Shown here: piece by piece, positions 20,389 through 28,766 of the stretch | Layout: each line of letters starts with the position of its first letter | Position numbering within the stretch: position 1 is the stretch's first letter | Origin: Gammaproteobacteria bacterium | GTDB taxonomy: Bacteria > Pseudomonadota > Gammaproteobacteria > Chromatiales > Chromatiaceae | Length of the DNA stretch: 35,991 nucleotides | Assembly: GCA_015490795.1 (NCBI GenBank) | Contig: WFXD01000010.1 | Location: 1 to 35,991 of the forward strand | Direction of reading: 5' to 3' | The notes under the pieces: generated by a model | Database searches by the model: none | Told to the model about the DNA's origin: nothing | The model's input: only the letters and a program-made list of their open reading frames with translations | Made by a program: the position numbers and the translations under genes

Positions 20389-21492
20389 GTGCGTGTGATT
20401 TCGTTTCGCTGGTTGCCGATCTTTATTCTGGGCGCATGCGCGGGTTATGGGGTGGCGCTCTTTTTCAATCCTGAGCGCCTGCGGATAGAGGTTGCCCAGC
20501 CCGAGAGGGCGTTTACCACAGTCCCAAAACAACCGGAGCAGCCGATTGCTCCAATTCAAAAAACCGCGCCTCAACAGGGCCGGGTGCAGGAGAGACCCAC
20601 CCGCCCCAGGCCTGAGGCGGCCTATGTTGCATTGATCAGAGAGGCCGTTGCGAAACGTGAGTTCAGCACGGCACTGGATCTGCTTGCAGAGGCAGAGCGG
20701 CGGTTTGGCATCAGCGCTCCCCGCCTGATCCTGCTGGCTGAGATCCAGCGGCAGCGCAAGAGTATCAGGGGGGCCAGAGCCACCCTGCATCGGGCGCTGG
20801 CCGCTGATCCGGCCATGGCCGAGCAGATCTACCCCATGCTCAGAGAGGTGGTCACGGCGCTTGTGCGCATGAAAGAGGGTGCGCTGACCTTTGATGAAAA
20901 GGTGCAGATGCTGTCGAAAGAGATCATTGACGACCCCGGCTTTGCCCCCTACTACGCCCTGCTGGGGCGGCTCTATTACAACCATGAAAGCTATGCAGAT
21001 GCGATCACCAATCTGGAGTATGCGCTGCAACTGGATCACGCCCAGACGGCGCTGTTGTCGCCACTGATTTCGGCCGCCAGAGAGCGGCTGGCGAGTCCGG
21101 GGCTGATTGAGCTGCCTATCTCATCCCATGGGCGGGTGCTGGATGTGGAAGTGAAGCTGAATGATGCCCGGCAGGGCTTCCGTTTTATTCTGGACACGGG
21201 AGCCTCGTACACAGCCATCTCAAACCGCACGGCGCAAAGACTGGGGATCGTTATTTCGCAGGATCTGCCTCTCATCCAGGTCAGCACGGCCAATGGCGTG
21301 GTCAAGGTGCCGGTCATTACACTGGATGCAGTTAATCTCCAGGGTGCGCTGGTAGAGCGGGTGCCGGCAATAGTGCTGAGTGAGCTGAAGGGGTTTGATG
21401 GTCTGCTGGGGCTAAGTTTTTTGAACCATTTTAATATTGATATAAATCAGGATGAGGGTAAGCTGTTTCTATTAAAACCTTTCACCGACTGA
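20389..21492 (+). CDS. TPR-containing retropepsin-like aspartic protease
   Basis: The product has 367 residues. An N-terminal membrane anchor (residues about 7-27, WLPIFILGACAGYGVALFF) leads to a charged linker, then a helical TPR-like region (about 80-235: AKREFSTALDLLAEAERRFG, PYYALLGRLYYNHESYADAI). A C-terminal clan AA aspartic protease domain has the catalytic DTGAS at 269-273 (FILDTGASYTAIS) and the second loop GLLGLSFLNHFNIDI. This fits the single-domain bacterial retropepsin family, which acts as a dimer, placed on the periplasmic side. The substrate is unknown. The start is GTG 20389 or GTG 20395, both with poor ribosome sites. It ends 9 bp before the DUF3422 gene. Confidence 0.83.
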   Translation: MRVISFRWLPIFILGACAGYGVALFFNPERLRIEVAQPERAFTTVPKQPEQPIAPIQKTAPQQGRVQERPTRPRPEAAYVALIREAVAKREFSTALDLLAEAERRFGISAPRLILLAEIQRQRKSIRGARATLHRALAADPAMAEQIYPMLREVVTALVRMKEGALTFDEKVQMLSKEIIDDPGFAPYYALLGRLYYNHESYADAITNLEYALQLDHAQTALLSPLISAARERLASPGLIELPISSHGRVLDVEVKLNDARQGFRFILDTGASYTAISNRTAQRLGIVISQDLPLIQVSTANGVVKVPVITLDAVNLQGALVERVPAIVLSELKGFDGLLGLSFLNHFNIDINQDEGKLFLLKPFTD

Positions 21493-21501
21493 TAATTTTC
21501 T

Positions 21502-22803
21502 ATGCCTACACGATCCGTCCCAGCAAACCACCCGCAACGCTATCTACTGAACAACGAAGTTCACGCCCGCCCCTGCACCGCGCTCTACGCCCCGGAGCGC
21601 ACCACCCACCTTGCGCTTATGATGACAGCAGAGCAGAGGGCGCAGGAGCGGGAGGCGCTTGCCGACCTGTGTGAACGCTATATCCAGCCGCCTCCGGCCC
21701 CGGGGGCGGATCACTTTGTCTCTGATCTCGGCCCATTCCGGCTGCGTTGGGAGCAGCATGGCGAGTTCAGCACCTATACCTTCTATCTGCACGGCCCCTT
21801 TAGCGACCCCTTTGCCGAAGCGGCGCTACAGGTCGTGCCGGTCGATTGGCTGCAGGCGCTGCCGGGGCAGCTGATTGTCGGTGTTCATGCAGCCATTATG
21901 CATAGTGACGAAGAGAAGGGGGTGGATCTGGATGCCATCTCGCCGCTATTCAGTGACAACACCCTGATTGGGTCAGAGGTATCAGGCGGTGCAGCCCAGG
22001 TATTTACCGATTTTCGCATCCATGCCGACGGCTTTAGCCGCATCCTTATCCACGACCGCCGGCTGCGCTCCCGCCAGCTGGGGCGCCTACTGCAGCGCAT
22101 GTTTGAGATCGAGGTCTACCGCATGATGGCGCTGCTGACCTTCCCCATTGCCCGAAGGTTGATACTTCAGTTGAATGATGCCGATCAGCGCCTGCTCTGC
22201 ATCACAACCGCAATGTCTCAGCCGGGCAGTAACGAAGCCCAGCTGCTGGATGACCTGATAACACTTGCAGCCGAGATCGAGCACAGCCAGTCATCGACCC
22301 AATTTCGGCTCAGCGCCTCCCAGGCCTACTTTCGTCTGGTCGGACTGCGGATCAATGAACTAAGAGAGAAGCGCATCCAAGGCATCCAGACCTTTGCCGA
22401 GTTTATGGATCGGCGACTGGAGCCCGCCATGAACACCTGTGCCTCTGTCGAGCGGCGGCAGACCATGCTCTCCAAGCGCATCACCCGCGCCAGCCAGCTG
22501 CTGCGCACCCGGGTGGAGATTACGCTGGAGCGCCAAAACCAGTCGCTGCTGGAGTCGATGGATCGCCGTGCCAAGCTGCAACTGCGTCTGCAAGAGACGG
22601 TTGAGGGGCTTTCGGTTGCGGCCATCACATACTACTTGGTAAGCCTGATTGGCTACCTTGCCAAAGCGGGCAAAGCGGCAGGTCTGCCCATCAAACCGGA
22701 GCTGGTGGTTGGCATATCCATACCCGTGGTAGCGCTGTTGATTGTTGCAGGCGTACGCTATATTCGGCGACTAGTTAAAAAGGGGCAAAAACCTGTTGCT
22801 TGA
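21502..22803 (+). CDS. DUF3422 family membrane protein
   Basis: The 433-residue product opens with HPQRYLLNNEVHARPCTAL, the hallmark of DUF3422 (NEVHARP). The large soluble N-terminal part is followed by a helical, coiled-coil-prone stretch (about 290-370, rich in Arg, Glu and Leu). Two membrane segments close the protein (about 372-390, VAAITYYLVSLIGYLAKAG, and 401-420, LVVGISIPVVALLIVAGVRY), with a basic tail. Family knowledge: this is a widespread proteobacterial family of unknown function, predicted to be membrane-anchored. It sits between the protease and a response regulator gene, 33 bp upstream of the latter, so co-transcription is likely. Confidence 0.85.
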   Translation: MPTRSVPANHPQRYLLNNEVHARPCTALYAPERTTHLALMMTAEQRAQEREALADLCERYIQPPPAPGADHFVSDLGPFRLRWEQHGEFSTYTFYLHGPFSDPFAEAALQVVPVDWLQALPGQLIVGVHAAIMHSDEEKGVDLDAISPLFSDNTLIGSEVSGGAAQVFTDFRIHADGFSRILIHDRRLRSRQLGRLLQRMFEIEVYRMMALLTFPIARRLILQLNDADQRLLCITTAMSQPGSNEAQLLDDLITLAAEIEHSQSSTQFRLSASQAYFRLVGLRINELREKRIQGIQTFAEFMDRRLEPAMNTCASVERRQTMLSKRITRASQLLRTRVEITLERQNQSLLESMDRRAKLQLRLQETVEGLSVAAITYYLVSLIGYLAKAGKAAGLPIKPELVVGISIPVVALLIVAGVRYIRRLVKKGQKPVA

Positions 22804-22836
22804 GCCCATCAATATGACCGTGCCGGAGCACAACCC

Positions 22837-24021
22837 GTGAACAGTGAAACCCCAAAAACAGAGATTCTGATAGTAGATGACTCCAAGGTGATCCGCTGGG
22901 CGGCCAGCAAGATCCTGAGAAATGACTATACAGTGCATGAAGCCACCAATGGGCTGGAGGCGTGGGAGATTTTACAGCAGAACAAAAATATTGCGGCGGT
23001 ATTCACCGACCTCCAGATGGAGGGCTCAGACGGCTACGAGTTGCTGGGGCTGATCCGCGGCTCGGATGAGACACGCCTGCTGAATCTGCCGGTTATTGTC
23101 ATCACCGGCAAGGATGACGATGACGACACCAAGGCCGAGGTGCTTAGCCTGGGCGCTACGGACTTTATCATCAAACCGTTCGACACCGTGACCCTGAAAA
23201 ACCGGGCGGCTGCCTATATTGGCTACAACCAAAAGCTGGCAGATGTGGAAGAGAAGCTGGAGCATGACAAACTGACCGGCCTGGCCAACAAACAGTTCTT
23301 CTTTACACACGGTGAAAAGGATCTCTCCCTGGCGGTAAGGCATGAGACAGAGCTGGCGGTTGTGCTGCTTGAGATTGACCGCTTTATGGAGCTCATCAAC
23401 GATCATGGCAAACAGAAGGCGGCCCGCGTGCTGCTCAAGATCAGCCGGGTCATTACCGAGAGCCTGCGTAAAGAGGATCTTTGCGCCCGGATTGGCACGG
23501 CCAGATTCGCCCTTATCCTCCCGCTGACCAACCGCATTGGCAGCCTGCGCTCCATCGAGCGTATCTGTAAAAAGATCAGCACACTGGGCTTGCGAGTGGA
23601 GAGCGGTCCGCTGGATATTCGCCTGAGCGCCGGGCTGTCCGGGGTTGACCCAGAGCAGAGCTGCGCCAGCTTCACCCAGCTTGTCGAGCAGGCAGAAGGG
23701 GCGCTAAACAGAGCCATTGCCAGCGGCGGCAGCTGCATGGTCAATGCCAAAGACAGTGCCGTTCACCCTCTGGAGAGCGCCGCCGCAGGCAAGGAGGCAG
23801 CAGGGGAGCGAATGGCAACAAGAACCACCGATGAGAACAGATTCGGGGTGGAGATTACTCAGGCTATCGCCCAGATCGAAGCCGGGGTGGGTGATGCCAT
23901 CAGCCAGGAGCAGTTGACCACCCTGATCCGCGCCATTCTGCCACTGATGGGTTATGCCAATAAAAAGCTGGATCTGGGCATGGCCTCTGCACTTGAGGCT
24001 GCCGGGGAAAAGCTGGGCTGA
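22837..24021 (+). CDS. Response regulator with degenerate GGDEF domain
   Basis: The protein has 394 residues. The receiver domain (about 8-125) is complete: acidic D14 and D15, phospho-acceptor D58 (FTDLQM), T90 and K113 (IIKPFD). A GGDEF-like domain starts at HDKLTGLANKQFF (about 143) but has lost its core. The GGDEF loop is GTARF (220-224), and the first metal Asp is Glu179 (LLEID). The RxxD inhibitory-site motif is kept as RKED (211-214) at the normal spacing. It is therefore predicted not to make c-di-GMP and may bind it. The last 90 residues are unassigned. The start is GTG 22837 with GGAG 8 nt upstream. No histidine kinase is adjacent. Confidence 0.85.
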   Translation: MNSETPKTEILIVDDSKVIRWAASKILRNDYTVHEATNGLEAWEILQQNKNIAAVFTDLQMEGSDGYELLGLIRGSDETRLLNLPVIVITGKDDDDDTKAEVLSLGATDFIIKPFDTVTLKNRAAAYIGYNQKLADVEEKLEHDKLTGLANKQFFFTHGEKDLSLAVRHETELAVVLLEIDRFMELINDHGKQKAARVLLKISRVITESLRKEDLCARIGTARFALILPLTNRIGSLRSIERICKKISTLGLRVESGPLDIRLSAGLSGVDPEQSCASFTQLVEQAEGALNRAIASGGSCMVNAKDSAVHPLESAAAGKEAAGERMATRTTDENRFGVEITQAIAQIEAGVGDAISQEQLTTLIRAILPLMGYANKKLDLGMASALEAAGEKLG

Positions 24022-24126
24022 CTGCCACAGCCCTCCCTCCTGCAAATCAGGTCAGGGAAAATGCTAATCCCCAATTCCCTATAAAGCCCCCATTACCGCC
24101 CCACCCTGATTTGCGGCACCAGCTTC

Positions 24127-24156
24127 CTGTAAATACCGCAATAAAAAAGGTACAAT
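24127..24156 (+). promoter_or_regulatory. Candidate promoter of the diguanylate cyclase gene
   Basis: TACAAT (24151-24156) is a five-of-six -10 box. The best upstream partner is a poor -35, CTGTAA (24127-24132), at 18 bp. The surroundings are AT-rich (ataaaaaagg just before the -10). Confidence 0.35.
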
Positions 24157-24186
24157 ACAGACGAAAAACCGGCTTCCAGCCGGTTC

Positions 24187-24281
24187 GGCTGTTGTCGTAG
24201 CTGTTTTATCTGATTATTGATCGAGCGGTTTTGCAGTATTTTTCAACCTGGGTTCAACAGGTAATGCGTAAGACAACAGCC
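24187..24281. repeat. 10-bp inverted repeat enclosing 75 nt in the cyclase leader
   Basis: GGCTGTTGTC (24187-24196) and GACAACAGCC (24272-24281) are perfect complements. Between them are AT-rich sequence and two related 9-mers, TTCAACCTG and TTCAACAGG. The repeat could form a long stem in the leader RNA, mark the ends of a small insertion, or be a split regulator site. Confidence 0.5.
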
Positions 24282-24346
24282 ACTGAGCGCCTTCACCCCG
24301 TCTTTTCCATCATGACATCAAGAACGCGCTATCAGGTAAAAATAGC

Positions 24347-26818
24347 GTGAGCAAAAAAAGCAGAGCATTTTTCTCAATCATTCAACACAACATTATCCTG
24401 TGGTTTGTTCTTCCCGGTATTGTTTTTGTAATGTTGTTTGGACTCTGGGCATCCATGAACAGGATGGCGGATTTCAGACAGACCAGCGCGCTCCTGACCA
24501 AAACAACAAGCCAGATTGTATTAGAAAAAATAGATGCCGCACATAAGATTCTACGCGCATTCTCAGCAAAGCTGGATCGCAGCAGCAACGCTGCGGTAAA
24601 GTCAGATCTGGCTGCCTTTTACAATATCTATCCCCACTTTAAGCGGCTGATCTGGCTTACGCGCAACAAGCTGGTTCAGAATATGTATCCAGTGGGTATC
24701 CAGGGTGTGGATTTCCCTTTGATGATATGGGAGAGCGCAACCGATAATCTGATGGTCTCCCGCCCCATGTTTTCAGACAAAACGGAAGGCGTTGTTATCT
24801 ATGTTGGCCATATTCTCTCCTCCGGCGAGATCCTTGCCGGGGAGTTAAGCCTAGGCTCGCTCAAGGGCCACATTAGCAGCGCTTTTCCCGATGACCTGAT
24901 GGTTATTATTGCAGATGATGATGGCAACATGGTGCTCTCCACAGACAGGCAGCTGGCAGGCCAGAGTGATAATCTGCAAAACCTGGGGATTTTTGAAAGT
25001 AATCAAATCCCTTTTTTTAAGGGCTTTTTTGAAAACCGTGGGCAACTCTATTTTGGAGAGACAACCAAGTTCCCCAGGGTCAACTGGCTCATGGTTATCT
25101 ATCAACCCTCTGCTGAGCTGTTCTATCCGGTGGCCAAAACGGTATTGGCCCTGCTCGTCATCCTGCTTGTTTTTAGCCTCTTCTTCTTCTTGAAATTCCG
25201 GCATGCACTGCAAAAATACCTGCTCACCCCGCTGAATCGGTTTGTCTGTGAAATCCAGGCAGCTGCGAAGGGAACCTACCGAAAAAGACGCACAACCGAC
25301 AGATCGTTTGATGAGCTGGATATCGTGGCCGATGAGTTTGAAAACATGACACTGGAGGTGCTGGCGCGTGAAAAAAAATTCAGAAGCATATTTGAGAATG
25401 CATCGGAGGGGATCTATCAATCTTCATTTGACGGGCGGTTTTTAAAGGCCAACCCGTCGCTGGTGAGAATGCTGGGGTGCAGCAGCATGCAAGGTGTTAT
25501 TGAGACCTATCCCAGCATCCCGGATGACCTGTATGTAAACCCGGCAGACTGGAATAAACTGCTGGAAAAACTGAAGCGAAACGGGCGGGTTGCTGAGTTT
25601 GAAACCAGGCTAAAACAGAAAGATGGCGGGATATTGCATGCCGCCATATCGGCATACCAGGTGCATGATGACCTGGAAGATACGGCCTATATCGAAGGTG
25701 GCATTACCGATATCAGAGAGCGCAAGCGTGTTCAGTACCTGCTGCTGAAGCATCGCGACAAGCTGCAAGAGGAGGTAAAGAGAAGGACGAACAGACTGAC
25801 CGCCATCGTTACAGAGCTGAAACACCGGAACCGCGAGGCGGAACTCATCGCACACATGAGAGATCTGCTGCAGGCCTGCAATACAGAGCAGGAGAGCTTC
25901 GGCATTATGGCCTCTATTTGTGGCCAGATCTTCCCCAAATATTCTGGATTTATCGCAATAAAAAAAGAGACGACGGATATTGCGCAAGCGGTCGTTGGTT
26001 TTGGGGATTTCTCCTGGGAGGGGATTCAGTTCAACCTGAACGACTGCTGGGCTGTCAGGCGGGGTGGCGGACATCTCGTTATAGATCCTGAAACGGAACC
26101 GTCATGCCCTCAAATCAAGGATCTCTCCCGTTCAAACCTCTGCATTCCCATTACGGCGCGTAGTGAATGTTTGGGCATTATTCACCTTGGCTGTGACTAC
26201 TCCGGGGTAGAGCCAAGATTCAGGGGAGCGGCTTTAAAGCGTATTGAAAACAAACTCAAGGGGATTACCGAGCTTTATGCGCTAAGCCTGGCAAATATCC
26301 GATTGAGAGAGCGGCTGCATCTGCAATCCATTGTCGACTCCCTTACGGGGCTGTTCAACCGGCGGCACATGGAGTATGCGCTAACGCGTGAATTTGACCG
26401 GGCAACGCGCAACAGCACCAATGTGGGGCTGATGATGCTGGATATTGACCACTTCAAACAGCTGAACGACACCTATGGTCATGAAGTGGGAGATAAAGTG
26501 CTGTGGAAGATTGGCATGTTCCTTAAAAACAGCATACGTGGTGAAGATATAGCGTGCCGCTATGGCGGGGAGGAGTTGATCGTTATTCTGCCCGGCTGCT
26601 CCCCGGAAGATTGCCTGCAGAAAGCGAATGAGATCCGGCAGGGCATAGAGAAGCTCACGGTTGTGGTAAAAAAGAGAGAGCATAAGGTTACGGTATCTAT
26701 TGGCATCTCCTCGTTCCCCCAAAATGGTGAGTTGATCGATGAGGTTATTCGAGCGGCTGATGATGCAATGTACGAGGCAAAAAAAGCGGGCAGAAACTGC
26801 ATTGTCTCTGCCATTTGA
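24347..26818 (+). CDS. Membrane diguanylate cyclase with sensor, PAS, GAF-like and GGDEF domains
   Basis: The product has 823 residues. Membrane segment 1 is about 13-32 and segment 2 about 263-283 (VLALLVILLVFSLFFFLKF), with a periplasmic sensor of about 230 residues between them, probably Cache-like. A HAMP-like linker follows, then a PAS domain (about 340-460, FRSIFENASEGIYQSSFDGRF), a coiled-coil (HRDKLQEEVKRRTNRL), a GAF-like domain (about 505-650) and a C-terminal GGDEF domain. The active site GGEEL is at 740-744, the metal-site motif LDIDHFK is intact, and the inhibitory-site RGED lies at the normal spacing. It should make c-di-GMP from GTP with product inhibition. The signal is unknown. 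The start is GTG 24347 with a weak AGG. Confidence 0.9.
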   Translation: MSKKSRAFFSIIQHNIILWFVLPGIVFVMLFGLWASMNRMADFRQTSALLTKTTSQIVLEKIDAAHKILRAFSAKLDRSSNAAVKSDLAAFYNIYPHFKRLIWLTRNKLVQNMYPVGIQGVDFPLMIWESATDNLMVSRPMFSDKTEGVVIYVGHILSSGEILAGELSLGSLKGHISSAFPDDLMVIIADDDGNMVLSTDRQLAGQSDNLQNLGIFESNQIPFFKGFFENRGQLYFGETTKFPRVNWLMVIYQPSAELFYPVAKTVLALLVILLVFSLFFFLKFRHALQKYLLTPLNRFVCEIQAAAKGTYRKRRTTDRSFDELDIVADEFENMTLEVLAREKKFRSIFENASEGIYQSSFDGRFLKANPSLVRMLGCSSMQGVIETYPSIPDDLYVNPADWNKLLEKLKRNGRVAEFETRLKQKDGGILHAAISAYQVHDDLEDTAYIEGGITDIRERKRVQYLLLKHRDKLQEEVKRRTNRLTAIVTELKHRNREAELIAHMRDLLQACNTEQESFGIMASICGQIFPKYSGFIAIKKETTDIAQAVVGFGDFSWEGIQFNLNDCWAVRRGGGHLVIDPETEPSCPQIKDLSRSNLCIPITARSECLGIIHLGCDYSGVEPRFRGAALKRIENKLKGITELYALSLANIRLRERLHLQSIVDSLTGLFNRRHMEYALTREFDRATRNSTNVGLMMLDIDHFKQLNDTYGHEVGDKVLWKIGMFLKNSIRGEDIACRYGGEELIVILPGCSPEDCLQKANEIRQGIEKLTVVVKKREHKVTVSIGISSFPQNGELIDEVIRAADDAMYEAKKAGRNCIVSAI

Positions 26819-26825
26819 ACGCCCC

Positions 26826-28601
26826 CTAATCCACATTCCGCTGCAACCAAAACTCCAGCAGTGCCAGATGCCAGAGCTTGCTGCCCTGCAGGCGGGTGTG
26901 GTGCTGTTCCGGCGCATCCAGCAGCATCTCGACATAGGCGCGCTGATAAAGCCCCCGCTCACGACAGCGCTGTGAATCCAGAATATCCCGCATAAGGTCC
27001 AGAAACTCACCCCGCACATACTTCAGTGCAGGCATCGGAAAGTAGCCTTTGGGGCGATCAATCACCGCATCGGGCAGCAGCCCCCGCGCCATCGCCTTGA
27101 GGGGGTATTTCCCGCCCTCCCGCAGCCTGAGCTGTGGAGGAGATTGCGCTGCCAGCTCCACCAGCTCATGATCCAGAAAGGGGACACGCGCCTCCAGACC
27201 CCAGGCCATGGTCATATTATCAACCCGCTTGACCGGGTCATCCACGATCAGTGTGGTGACATCCATCCGCAGCACGCCATCCATAAAGGTCTCAGCGCCT
27301 GGTTCGGCCAGCAGCCGGGCAACCAGCTGGCTGCTGTAGTCGGAACCGCAGTAATCGGCAGAGATCATCTGTAAAAATTCAGCGTGGTCCCGGTCAAAAT
27401 AGTGTCTGGCAAAACGTTCCACAGCCGAGCCAGCGGTTTCGGCCATCATGCGCGGATACCAAAAATAGCCGCCGAAGAGCTCATCCGCCCCCTGCCCCGA
27501 CTGCACCACCTTGATCTTTTGGGAGACCTGTTCCGCCAGCAGATAGAAGGCGATGGCATCCTGCCCAAACATTGGTTCGGCCATGGCATCCACCGCCTCG
27601 GGCAGGCGTTGCAGCACCTCGGCATTGGGTACACGATAGCGGTGGTGCCTGGTGGCATACTTTTTGGCCACCATGTCCGAAAATTCAAACTCACTGCCGG
27701 CCTCCTGCGGTGTATCCTCAAAACCAACCGAAAAGGTGTTGATCTCTGAGGCGCCAGTCTCTGCCAGCAGCGCCACCAGCAGGCTGGAGTCAAGCCCGCC
27801 GGAGAGCAGCACCCCAACCGGCACATCAGCAATCTCATTGCGACGACGCACCGCAGCACGCAGGGATTCATGGATCGCCGCCAGCCACTCATCATCACTG
27901 CGGGGCATTTCTGGCCGGGTTGCCGGCAGGCTCCAGTAACGCCGCTGCTGCTGTCTGCCATTGGCCTCAATCAATAGTGAGTGAGCGGGAGGCAGCTTTT
28001 TAACCCCGGAGAGAATGGTATGCGGTGCAGGAATAACCGCATGCAGGGTGAACTGGTGATGCAGCCCTACGGGGTTAATGCCCGTGTCAATGCCCCCTGC
28101 TGCCAGCAGCGCCTGCATATTGGAGGCAAAGCGAAATCGTGCAGCATCAGCGGCATAGTAGAGCGGCTTGATGCCGAACCGGTCCCGCGCCAGAAAGAGC
28201 TGGCGCCTGGCCTCATCCCAGATGGCAAAGGCAAACATCCCGTGCAGCCGCTGAACACAGCCCTCTCCCCAGGCGTGCCAGGCCTTGAGGATAACCTCGC
28301 TATCCCCTTCAGAGAAAAAGTGATACCCCTTGTCCTGAAGTTCACGGCGCAGCTCTTTATAGTTATAGATGGCGCCGTTAAAGACCAGCACCAGAGATAA
28401 TGCGTGGTCGACCAGGGGCTGGTCGGAGTGCTCAGAGAGGTCGATAACCGCCAGCCGCCGGTGCCCAAACCCCAGTGAGCCATCGCTGAAACTGCCGCCG
28501 TGATCTGGGCCGCGCCGCTCCAGACAGGCTGTCATGCGCTGGATGGCCGCCAGATCAGCGGGCCGCTTGTCAAATCTCAATTCACCGCAAATGCCGCACA
28601 T
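26826..28601 (-). CDS. asnO: N-acetylglutaminylglutamine amidotransferase (asparagine synthase family)
   Basis: The product has 591 residues from ATG 28601, which places the class II amidotransferase nucleophile at Cys2 (MCGICGELRFD). The N-terminal glutaminase domain has RRGPDHGG and GHRRLAVIDLS; the synthetase domain has the PP-loop LLSGGLDSSLLVALL and QSGQGADELFGGY. The segments VDDPVKRVDNMTMAWGLEAR and IDRPKGYFPMPALKYVRG and the end GSKLWHLALLEFWLQ match the subfamily that amidates the dipeptide osmolyte precursor to N-acetylglutaminylglutamine amide, more than AsnB. Its usual partner, the N-acetylglutaminylglutamine synthetase, is not in the window. It is convergent with the cyclase gene and downstream of ilvA. 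Six extra in-frame residues upstream (from 28619) are rejected because Cys must be residue 2. Confidence 0.82.
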   Translation of the reverse strand: MCGICGELRFDKRPADLAAIQRMTACLERRGPDHGGSFSDGSLGFGHRRLAVIDLSEHSDQPLVDHALSLVLVFNGAIYNYKELRRELQDKGYHFFSEGDSEVILKAWHAWGEGCVQRLHGMFAFAIWDEARRQLFLARDRFGIKPLYYAADAARFRFASNMQALLAAGGIDTGINPVGLHHQFTLHAVIPAPHTILSGVKKLPPAHSLLIEANGRQQQRRYWSLPATRPEMPRSDDEWLAAIHESLRAAVRRRNEIADVPVGVLLSGGLDSSLLVALLAETGASEINTFSVGFEDTPQEAGSEFEFSDMVAKKYATRHHRYRVPNAEVLQRLPEAVDAMAEPMFGQDAIAFYLLAEQVSQKIKVVQSGQGADELFGGYFWYPRMMAETAGSAVERFARHYFDRDHAEFLQMISADYCGSDYSSQLVARLLAEPGAETFMDGVLRMDVTTLIVDDPVKRVDNMTMAWGLEARVPFLDHELVELAAQSPPQLRLREGGKYPLKAMARGLLPDAVIDRPKGYFPMPALKYVRGEFLDLMRDILDSQRCRERGLYQRAYVEMLLDAPEQHHTRLQGSKLWHLALLEFWLQRNVD

Positions 28602-28766
28602 CGCCCCATCTATCTTCAAGATAACAAAATGAGATCGAAGAATACCCGAAGCATTGCATCAGTGCATTGTTTCAGCCGTAACCTCGCGTCATCTATATTT
28701 TTATGGGGCTGTGGGGCGGCTCATATTTTTCCGCAAGCGGCAGCGCAAAGTGGATGGACAGAGAGG

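Larger units (their letters stand above)
24022..24346 (+). other. Intergenic region upstream of the diguanylate cyclase
   Basis: This 325-bp stretch has no gene I can support. It contains a possible promoter at 24127-24156, a perfect 7-bp hairpin AACCGGC/GCCGGTT with a TTCCA loop (24167-24185), and a 10-bp inverted repeat at 24187-24281. The hairpin has no T-tract, so it is not a normal terminator of the upstream gene. If the promoter is right, all these structures fall in a 5' leader of about 180 nt. Confidence 0.5.

Noticed and set aside
19687-21039. 450-codon open frame on the minus strand
   Set aside because: It is antisense to dsbA and the protease gene, both of which have clear motifs. 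Its translation shows no recognisable domain and no signal or composition expected of a real protein.
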